A DNA stretch of 21,282 nucleotides. Source: JAMCXS01 sp046705545 (GTDB lineage: Bacteria > Acidobacteriota > Terriglobia > UBA7540). The notes under the pieces were generated by a model. The model was given only the letters and a program-made list of their open reading frames with translations. It had not been told where the DNA came from and made no database searches. The stretch's first letter is position 1. Each line of letters begins with the position of its first letter. The DNA is taken from assembly GCA_046705545.1 (NCBI GenBank), contig JBJKQF010000308.1:1-21282 (forward strand), read 5' to 3'. Below, piece by piece: positions 15,456 through 21,282 of this stretch. A program made the translations under genes and the position numbers.

Positions 15456-16598
15456 ATGAACGGCCCTGAAGAGCCTCTAAACGGCATGAACCAAGGCAAG
15501 GTCCTAATTCTGACCGTCCCCCACGGCGCGGCGCATGAGCGGCTGGCCGGAGCCTTGGCCAAGGCCTTGCGACTGCTCCGTCCAGCCGCGGCGGTCGAGG
15601 TTGCCGATGCGCTCGAACACTGCACAGCCTGGTTCCGCGCTTACTACAACTCCTACCAGATACCCTTGAACTATTGGCCGTCGCTGTGGGGCTGGATTGA
15701 AGGCCTGCAGCACTCCCACCAATCCACGAATCCCCGCTGGGTCTACCGGCGGGGAGGGCAACCTCTCTTCCAATTTATTCAGTCGCGCAATCCAAGCGTG
15801 GTGGTGGCAACAGAAGCCGGCCTATGCGAGCTTGCCGCGATGCTCAAACGTGAAACCCATGCAAAGTTCCGGCTGGTCGCCGTTCCAACAGGAGTCGACC
15901 TCGACCGGGCGTGGGCCCAACCGGAAGTGGACCTCTACGCGGTAGCGCCAGCCCCTACCGCTCAGGCGCTGGAAGCCTGGGGCGTTCCAAGGCAGAAAAT
16001 CCTGGCGTGCGGGGTCTCTGTAAACCCCGCCTTTGAGGTCCTCCCTGATCGTACCACGGCGCGGGAAAATCTGGGATTGCCGCCTGGGGTTCCAATCGTG
16101 CTGATCCTATTTGGTGGAACCGGCGTTGCCGCGCGGCCAGCCCGCTTGATGCGGGCCTTAAGAAGTCTCCGCGAGCCCTTCCAGCTTGTAGCCATCGGCG
16201 GCCGCAACCCCCGCTTGTGGTGGGAACTCGGGCGCTACCGGCAGAGGCAATCCAACCTGCGAGTACTCGGCTGGGTGCAAAACATCCAGGTTTGGATGGC
16301 CGCTGCGGACCTTCTGATCGGCAAGCCAGGAGGAAACACGGTTTTTGAAGCCCTCAACTGCGGACTGCCGCTCCTTATCCATGATCCCTTGCCGGGTTCC
16401 CAGCGCCGCACCTGCGAATTGATCGAGCAGTGGGGGGCCGGTAAATGGATCCGTCGCGCAAAAGAGATGCCGGCAGCCATTGAAGCCTTGTGGCGCCATC
16501 CCCAAGAACTCCGCGCCCTCAGAGACCGTGCCTTGGCTGTAAGCCATCCTGGCGCCGCCCGGACGGCCGCAAGGGCTATCCTCGATATTCTTCCGTGA
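15456..16598 (+). CDS. Glycosyltransferase of the MGDG synthase/UgtP (GT28) class
   Basis: This probably transfers a sugar from a UDP-sugar to diacylglycerol or a similar membrane lipid on the cytoplasmic face. The 380 residues show the two-domain GT-B layout. The N-terminal half resembles the MGDG-synthase domain: VLILTVPHGAAHERLAGALAKAL at about 16-38 takes the place of the glycine-rich GxGH loop, then VEVADALE and W-S-L-W-G motifs follow. The C-terminal half has LFGGTGV at about 218-224. It also has the MurG/UgtP donor-site motif GKPGGNTVFEAL at 289-300. It is not MurG itself: the acceptor-side motifs differ and there is no division-cell-wall cluster around it. The product could be a glucosyl- or galactosyl-diacylglycerol, or another glycolipid. 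It ends 53 bp from the convergent truB. Confidence 0.75.
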   Translation: MNGPEEPLNGMNQGKVLILTVPHGAAHERLAGALAKALRLLRPAAAVEVADALEHCTAWFRAYYNSYQIPLNYWPSLWGWIEGLQHSHQSTNPRWVYRRGGQPLFQFIQSRNPSVVVATEAGLCELAAMLKRETHAKFRLVAVPTGVDLDRAWAQPEVDLYAVAPAPTAQALEAWGVPRQKILACGVSVNPAFEVLPDRTTARENLGLPPGVPIVLILFGGTGVAARPARLMRALRSLREPFQLVAIGGRNPRLWWELGRYRQRQSNLRVLGWVQNIQVWMAAADLLIGKPGGNTVFEALNCGLPLLIHDPLPGSQRRTCELIEQWGAGKWIRRAKEMPAAIEALWRHPQELRALRDRALAVSHPGAARTAARAILDILP

Positions 16599-16651
16599 AC
16601 AAAAGGTCTGAGGAGAAAGCAGCGCGGGAAAGACAAATTCACTGTCAGGCG

Positions 16652-17569
16652 CTAAACCAGAACAAGATCCGGGTGATAGATGCTCCCCGCCACGTGACGA
16701 GCCACCGCAATCAGGCGGCGTTCTGGATTCATGACCTTGAGCAAGGCTACGGATTGCAGGCGTCCCGTTCCTCTCCCAAAGCGCTCCGGTTGACCGAGCT
16801 CAAACCGATGTCCGTGCCGGACGTTCTTCTCTTCCCTACCTCGCACCACCAACTCCGGGCAATCCGGCAGCAGGGCTTCCAGAGGCACCATGCACTCCCC
16901 AAGCTTTTCCTCGCGCACCGCCTCTGCCAGCCCTTCCAACGTCACCGAGCGGTCCAGCGTGAACTCCGCCACAGCAGTACGTCGCAATTCCTCCAGGTGC
17001 GCTCCGCAACCCAGCTTTTGGCCAATGTCATGGGCGAGTGACCGCACGTAGGTTCCGCCGGAACACTCCACGGCAAAACGGGCCCTTGAACCCTCGGCGC
17101 CCAGCAATTCAAAAGCGTAAACCTCTACCTCCACGGGCTCCAGCGTGACGGGCTTATGCTGGCGGGCCAGATCGTAGGCGCGCGCACCGCCAATCCTCTT
17201 GGCGGAGTACGCGGGCGGGGTTTGCATCAGCCGGCCGGTGAATTCCCGGAAGAGCTTTTCAAGCTCGGCCGCTTCAATTGAAACCGGAACCTCTTCAGAG
17301 GAAGGCGTTCCGGTACCGTCATAGGTGTCTGTAGAAAAACCGAAGCGCATGGTGCCTTCGTAGGCTTTGCGTGACTTCAGGTAGAACTGGGCAAAGCGCG
17401 TCGCTTTGCCGACCGAAAGAGGGAGCACACCGGTTGCAAAAGGATCTAGCGTTCCAAAATGCCCGATTTGCTTGATGCCGAGCACTCTCCGCACGTGAGC
17501 CACCACGTCGTGGGACGTCAAGCGGACAGGTTTATCGATAATCAAGACTCCGGAAATTTCTTGGTTCAT
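16652..17569 (-). CDS. truB: tRNA pseudouridine-55 synthase TruB
   Basis: It isomerises U55 in the T-loop of tRNAs to pseudouridine. The 305 residues match the family (about 300). The catalytic aspartate is D42 in HFGTLDPFATGVLPL. KAYEG (about 68-72), the QTPPAYSAKRIGGARAYDLAR stretch (about 115-135) and SGGTYVRSLAHDIG (about 170-183) are the other conserved regions, and a C-terminal PUA-like part follows. The ATG at 17569 begins the standard NGVLIIDKP-type N-terminus but has no SD-like sequence upstream. It is the last gene of the nusA-infB-type operon and is separated from rbfA by an unusually long 175 bp. Confidence 0.95.
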   Translation of the reverse strand: MNQEISGVLIIDKPVRLTSHDVVAHVRRVLGIKQIGHFGTLDPFATGVLPLSVGKATRFAQFYLKSRKAYEGTMRFGFSTDTYDGTGTPSSEEVPVSIEAAELEKLFREFTGRLMQTPPAYSAKRIGGARAYDLARQHKPVTLEPVEVEVYAFELLGAEGSRARFAVECSGGTYVRSLAHDIGQKLGCGAHLEELRRTAVAEFTLDRSVTLEGLAEAVREEKLGECMVPLEALLPDCPELVVRGREEKNVRHGHRFELGQPERFGRGTGRLQSVALLKVMNPERRLIAVARHVAGSIYHPDLVLV

Positions 17570-17727
17570 AAGTCAGTTCAAGCGAGCGCCCCAGAGCATG
17601 TAGCAAAGAGGCTGAGCCTGCCTGGGGCCAGCAAATTCCAAAGCGTTGCACCCGCCAAGAGGCAGGCCGCAAGCTTCTTCTCGTCCCACCAGACACCGGG
17701 GCCCGTCCCCTTAGCCGGCTGGCGGAA

Positions 17728-17740
17728 GCCGACAATCGGC
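17728..17740. repeat. Small hairpin in the rbfA-truB spacer
   Basis: GCCGA (17728-17732), loop CAA and TCGGC (17736-17740) form a five-base-pair stem just after the rbfA stop on the minus strand. It has no T-run. The rest of the 175 bp spacer holds no convincing gene. Confidence 0.3.
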
Positions 17741-17744
17741 AGCT

Positions 17745-18098
17745 TTAATCTTGCCGGTCGGCCTCTTCCAGCAGGGATTCGATCTTCAGAGCTTCTTCAG
17801 GGCCGCGGTCCAAAACAAAAGTCAGTTCAGGCACTCGCCGCATCCTCAGGCGCTGTCCGATCTCGTGCCGTAAATACCCTGCCGCCGAAGACAACCCTTC
17901 CAGGGTCTCTCGCTGCTCCTCCGCCTCGCCCAGAACCGACACCCAGAGGCGTGCCGCGTGGAAATCCGGGCTCAAGTCCACCCGAGTCACGGTCACAAAA
18001 CCAATCCGCGGGTCTTTTAATTCGAGCGTGATGATCTCGGCCGCTTCCGTCTGGATTTGGTCCGCCAGTCTCACCCGGCGGCGTCCGGGAACGGTCAT
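17745..18098 (-). CDS. rbfA: 30S ribosome-binding factor RbfA
   Basis: RbfA binds the small ribosomal subunit during late maturation and 16S rRNA 5'-end processing. The 117 residues are typical of the family, with a KH-like fold: R-x-x-R-V-R-L-A-DQIQ at the N-terminus, LKDPRIGFVTVTRVDLSPDF at about 27-46, LWVSVLG, and LRHEIGQRLRMRRVPELTFVLD at about 76-97. GGGAGG lies nine bases before the ATG at 18098, a strong RBS. It follows the DUF503 gene by 29 bp in the nusA-infB operon. Confidence 0.95.
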   Translation of the reverse strand: MTVPGRRRVRLADQIQTEAAEIITLELKDPRIGFVTVTRVDLSPDFHAARLWVSVLGEAEEQRETLEGLSSAAGYLRHEIGQRLRMRRVPELTFVLDRGPEEALKIESLLEEADRQD

Positions 18099-18127
18099 CG
18101 CAACATGCCTCCCGTGTCAGCTTGTGC

Positions 18128-18409
18128 TCAGAAGTAGTCGATCGCGTGGCGGGCAACATCCTCTCCGAGAATGTTCTCAGATTCCCGGAGGACCTGCTGA
18201 AAGGTGGAATCCAGGATGGGCTGGCTATCCGAAATGGAAACCACACCGAGGGTGGCGACCTGCCACACGTCACGATGGTCCAATTCGGCGACCGCCACGT
18301 TGAACCGGGCGCGCAAGCGGTCGCGGATCTTCCGCAAAACCGCTCTTTTCTCCTTGAGAGAATGAGCGTAAGGCAGGTGGATTTCCAGGGTCAGCAAGCC
18401 GACAGGCAT
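18128..18409 (-). CDS. ylxP: DUF503/YlxP-family protein
   Basis: This 93-residue protein belongs to the small DUF503 (YlxP) family, almost always encoded between infB and rbfA. Visible family features are the N-terminal strand VGLLTLEIHLPYAHSLKEKR and the following RDRLRARFNVAVAELDH, then WQVATLGVVSISDS. The fold is ferredoxin-like; the molecular role is not established, but its context suggests ribosome or translation work. It starts 18 bp after the infB stop. GAGGTGA lies 13 bases before the ATG, and a GGAG is directly adjacent to it. Confidence 0.9.
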   Translation of the reverse strand: MPVGLLTLEIHLPYAHSLKEKRAVLRKIRDRLRARFNVAVAELDHRDVWQVATLGVVSISDSQPILDSTFQQVLRESENILGEDVARHAIDYF

Positions 18410-18427
18410 CTCCGAGACGTCACCTCG

Positions 18428-21007
18428 TCAGGCTAAAGCCGGTTCCATCACCCGCTCGACGGTGTACGCTTCAATGACATCGCCGACCTTGATGTCGCTA
18501 AAGTTCTCCAGCGAAATGCCGCACTCCGTGCCGAACTTCACCTCCGGCACGTCTTCCTTATAGCGCCGCACAGACCGCACACGACCGTCAAACACCACCA
18601 CGTTGTCACGCAGCAACCGAACCTTGGACTCCCGCGTGACTTTCCCTTCCTGGACGTAGCATCCGGCCACTGTGCCGACTTTCGAAATGTGGAAGGTATT
18701 CCGCACTTCCGCACGCCCCTGGGTAATCTCTTTGAAGACGGCGGAAAGCAGGCCGGTCATGGCCTTCTTTACTTCATCGACCACTTCATAAATCACTGTG
18801 TGAAGGCGGATGTCCACGTTCTCAAGCTGGGCCAGCTCGTTGGCTTTGCGCTCCGGCCGCACGTTGAATCCCACAATCACGGCGTTGGACGCCGACGCCA
18901 GCAACACGTCGGTTTCGGTGATGGCTCCCACGCCGGCATGAATGACCTTGGACTTGACCTTTTCGTTTCCAATCTTGCCAAGCGTATCGGCGAGAACTTC
19001 AACCGAGCCCTGAACATCCGCCTTGATGATCAGCGCAAGCTCCTTCACTTCGCCCGCAGCCATCTGGGCGTGGAGCTGCTCAAGCGTAAGGCGCGCGGAT
19101 TTGGCCAGGGCGGCTTCCCGAATCTTGGTTTGGCGGTGCATGGAAATTTGCCGCGCCTTGGTCGTATCCTCAAGAGCCTGCAAGCGGTCGCCGGCCTGCG
19201 GGACATCATCCAGGCCCAAAATCTCCACCGGTGAACTGGGCGCCGCCTCCGTGCAGGGCCGTCCCAGGTCGTCAAACATGGCCCGGACTTTTCCATAAAT
19301 CGCGCCGATGATAAACGAGTCACCCACATGCAAAGTACCGTTCTGCACGATCAACGTGGCAACCGGCCCGCGGCCCTTGTCCAGCTCAGCCTCCAACACC
19401 GTTCCCGAAGCCAGGCGGGAAGGATTGGCTTTGAGCCCCTGCATATCCGCCACCAACAGAATCATTTCCAGCAAAAGGTCCAGATTTTTGCGCTGCTTGG
19501 CGGAAACTTCCACCATCACCGTGTCGCCTCCCCAAGACTCGGACATCAAACCCCGGTCTGCTAATTGTTTCTTCACCCGCTCCGGCAGGGCCTCCGGTTT
19601 ATCAATCTTGTTGATGGCCACCAGGATCGGCACCTGGGCGGCGCGAGCGTGGTTGATGGCTTCAAGCGTCTGCGGCATCACGCCGTCATCGGCCGCCACC
19701 ACCAGCACCACAATGTCGGTCACTTTGGCGCCGCGGGCACGCATCAGGGTGAAGGCCTCATGGCCGGGGGTATCCAAGAAAACAATTTTGCGGCCCTGGG
19801 CTTCAACATGGTAAGCGCCGATGTGCTGGGTAATGCCGCCGGCTTCACCGGCTGCCACACGGGTCTCCCGAATCGCGTCCAGCAAGGAGGTCTTGCCGTG
19901 GTCTACGTGTCCCATAACCGTCACCACAGGCGCGCGCGGGAGCAGCTCTTCTTCCCGGTCGGCCTCCTCGCTCTCTTGGAAAACTTCATCTTCAAAGCTG
20001 ATCACTTTGGTCTCAGCTCCAAAGGCGCGAGAGATCTCAGAAGCCGTTTCGCTATCCAAAGTTTGGTTAATGGTTGCAAAGATGCCTTTGTCAAGCAGCC
20101 GCTTGAGGACGTCTTTGGCGCGGACTTCCAGCTTCTCGGAAAGCTCTTTGATGCTGATCCCTTCCGTAATCGTAATGTTCCGGGTAATCGGAACAACTTC
20201 CGGCACCGCAGGTTGGGAAGGCGGGGGCGCCGAGCGCCGCTCTGCGGCCGGAGCCGCCGAACGCCTCCCTGCAGAGGTCCGCGCCGACTTTCCCGCTCCA
20301 GCAGGAGAAGGCCGCGTAGCAGTTGGATGCATCGGCCGCGTCTCTCCGGGCCGCCGGTAACCGTGGCCGCGGCTGGGAACAGCCTTGGGTAAAGTCGCTG
20401 TTGGGTAGATGGGCTGCTTGGAAGCCGGCAACTTTGAGGACGAAGCCGCCCTCGAAGGCTTACCGGGCTGCGAGGCCGCAGCCGCTGGCGCAACGGCTCC
20501 TGAAGGTTTGGCGTGGACAGGGGGTTTCAGTTTTTGAATGGGTGGTTCGGCACCCCGGGCAACTGCTGCCGTCCCTGCAGAGGAAGCCACGGAACTCGCC
20601 GGGCCCGCGGCGGCAGCCTCCGGAGGACGAGTCGCGGGGCGAGCAGGAGGACGTGGCGGGGCGACCGTCTTGCGCGCCGCAGCCTTGATTTCCGCGATCG
20701 ATCTCCGAAAAGACTTCTTGGCAGGCTCGGATTCGGGACGTTTTGCCGACCCAGGACCTGCGCCTTCAGAGGTCCGGGCGCGCGTCTCTTTTGCCTTTGC
20801 GGAAGGGGTCACTTTGCTTTCTTCTTCAGCTTCCTGGGCCTCGCCCTGGCCGCTGAAGTACGCGCGAACCTTACCGGCTGTATCGTCATCCAGGGAACTC
20901 GAATGCGACTTCTTCTCGGTGATTCCCAGCTCTTTCAGACAGTCCAGGATCGCTCGGCTCTTAACCTCCAGTTCGCGCGCCAATTCATTTACTCGAATAC
21001 CGCCCAT
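18428..21007 (-). CDS. infB: Translation initiation factor IF-2
   Basis: IF-2 is a GTPase that brings initiator fMet-tRNA to the 30S subunit and promotes subunit joining. The 859 residues begin with an IF2_N helical domain (3-30, IRVNELARELEVKSRAIL). A long low-complexity segment rich in Ala, Pro, Ser, Arg and Lys follows (about 55-275), then a second IF2_N-like domain (about 283-330). The G domain shows G1 GHVDHGKT (366-373), G3 DTPGH (412-416), G4 NKID (466-469) and G5 SAK (502-504), followed by domains II-IV (LIIKADVQGSVEVL, VGFNVRPE). The C-terminus reads VGDVIEAYTVERV. AGAGG lies a few bases before the ATG at 21007. It is 87 bp downstream of the probable nusA and 18 bp upstream of ylxP. 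Confidence 0.97.
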   Translation of the reverse strand: MGGIRVNELARELEVKSRAILDCLKELGITEKKSHSSSLDDDTAGKVRAYFSGQGEAQEAEEESKVTPSAKAKETRARTSEGAGPGSAKRPESEPAKKSFRRSIAEIKAAARKTVAPPRPPARPATRPPEAAAAGPASSVASSAGTAAVARGAEPPIQKLKPPVHAKPSGAVAPAAAASQPGKPSRAASSSKLPASKQPIYPTATLPKAVPSRGHGYRRPGETRPMHPTATRPSPAGAGKSARTSAGRRSAAPAAERRSAPPPSQPAVPEVVPITRNITITEGISIKELSEKLEVRAKDVLKRLLDKGIFATINQTLDSETASEISRAFGAETKVISFEDEVFQESEEADREEELLPRAPVVTVMGHVDHGKTSLLDAIRETRVAAGEAGGITQHIGAYHVEAQGRKIVFLDTPGHEAFTLMRARGAKVTDIVVLVVAADDGVMPQTLEAINHARAAQVPILVAINKIDKPEALPERVKKQLADRGLMSESWGGDTVMVEVSAKQRKNLDLLLEMILLVADMQGLKANPSRLASGTVLEAELDKGRGPVATLIVQNGTLHVGDSFIIGAIYGKVRAMFDDLGRPCTEAAPSSPVEILGLDDVPQAGDRLQALEDTTKARQISMHRQTKIREAALAKSARLTLEQLHAQMAAGEVKELALIIKADVQGSVEVLADTLGKIGNEKVKSKVIHAGVGAITETDVLLASASNAVIVGFNVRPERKANELAQLENVDIRLHTVIYEVVDEVKKAMTGLLSAVFKEITQGRAEVRNTFHISKVGTVAGCYVQEGKVTRESKVRLLRDNVVVFDGRVRSVRRYKEDVPEVKFGTECGISLENFSDIKVGDVIEAYTVERVMEPALA

Positions 21008-21094
21008 CGCACCTCTTCCATCCCGAATTGCTTGCAGGCCAAATCCTAGGCGCTGATTTCTCAGCCCCTCTAGTGTAGCGTATCTACGCCAATA

Positions 21095-21282
21095 TTACTC
21101 CTTCTCGTCCTTAGTGTCCTCCCCTTGCGGGCTCTCCGGAGCATCCGGCACTGCGGCTTTTTCCGTTTCTTCTGTCGCTTCAGCTTCTTCTGTTGTTTCC
21201 GTCTCTTCCGCCGCGGCTGGCGATGTCTCGAGCGCTTCCTCTTCAGCTTCGGCGGCGGCCTCCGCAGCAGGCTCCGCACTTT
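21095..21282 (-). CDS. nusA: C-terminal acidic tail of probable NusA (partial, cut by window edge)
   Basis: On the minus strand an open frame enters from the window edge (the first codon is missing one base) and ends with TAA at 21097-21095, giving the last 61 residues of a protein. They are strongly Glu/Ala/Thr-rich (e.g. EAEEEALETS, EETEKAAVPD, ending KDEKE), with nearly no hydrophobic core. This is a disordered acidic tail. Position directly upstream of infB, 87 bp away, matches nusA in the usual rimP-nusA-infB order, and acidic extensions are common at NusA C-termini. No NusA domain itself lies inside the window, so the name rests on context. Confidence 0.6.
   Translation of the reverse strand, partial: SAEPAAEAAAEAEEEALETSPAAAEETETTEEAEATEETEKAAVPDAPESPQGEDTKDEKE

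Noticed and set aside
17532..17735. Minus-strand open frame covering the rbfA-truB spacer
   Set aside because: It runs out of frame into the start of truB, is Arg/Ser-rich and shows no protein family pattern.

Overview
The window looks like chromosomal core DNA from a diderm, GC-rich bacterium, most likely an acidobacterium (phylum Acidobacteriota). Three things support this. The Lol and Bam envelope machinery shows that there is an outer membrane. A ClpC-type unfoldase is present rather than only ClpA or ClpB. The lysS-lolC-lolD-(clpC)-bamA-ompH and nusA-infB-ylxP-rbfA-truB gene orders also fit. The taxon is an inference from gene content and style, not from a marker search.

Layout. Bases 1-436 hold no gene I can defend; a very A/T-rich patch lies at about 249-298. 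A cation diffusion facilitator transporter with three tandem C-terminal dimerisation-like modules follows on the + strand (437-1864). It converges on the end of a long minus-strand cluster for outer-membrane biogenesis and housekeeping. In transcription order this cluster is lysS (lysyl-tRNA synthetase), lolC and lolD (lipoprotein release), clpC (AAA+ unfoldase), bamA (outer-membrane protein assembly) and ompH (Skp-like periplasmic chaperone). A near-perfect sigma70-type promoter (TTGACA, 18 bp, TATAAT) sits in front of lysS.

Between lysS and the next gene lie about 600 bases with no gene, A/T-rich at the right end, with a nested inverted repeat at 12482-12561. This stretch ends in a promoter that abuts an orphan membrane-anchored protein of unknown function (12660-13391, +). 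That gene converges on a phosphofructokinase whose active-site residues point to pyrophosphate rather than ATP as phosphoryl donor (13519-14565, -). Upstream of the kinase is a LysE-like six-helix membrane protein. Divergent from it is a glycolipid-type glycosyltransferase of the MGDG synthase/UgtP class (15456-16598, +).

The right end is the classical translation/transcription-factor operon on the minus strand: the acidic C-terminus of a probable NusA (cut by the window edge), infB, a DUF503/YlxP protein, rbfA and truB. A 175 bp spacer separates rbfA from truB.

I found no tRNA, rRNA, CRISPR array, insertion sequence or phage gene. No clearly new multi-gene system is visible. The least ordinary items are the triple-module CDF transporter, the -10 boxes placed 10-11 nt before four start codons (suggesting almost leaderless mRNAs), the orphan gene with its A/T-rich upstream region, clpC lodged between the Lol and Bam genes, and the PPi-type signature of the phosphofructokinase.
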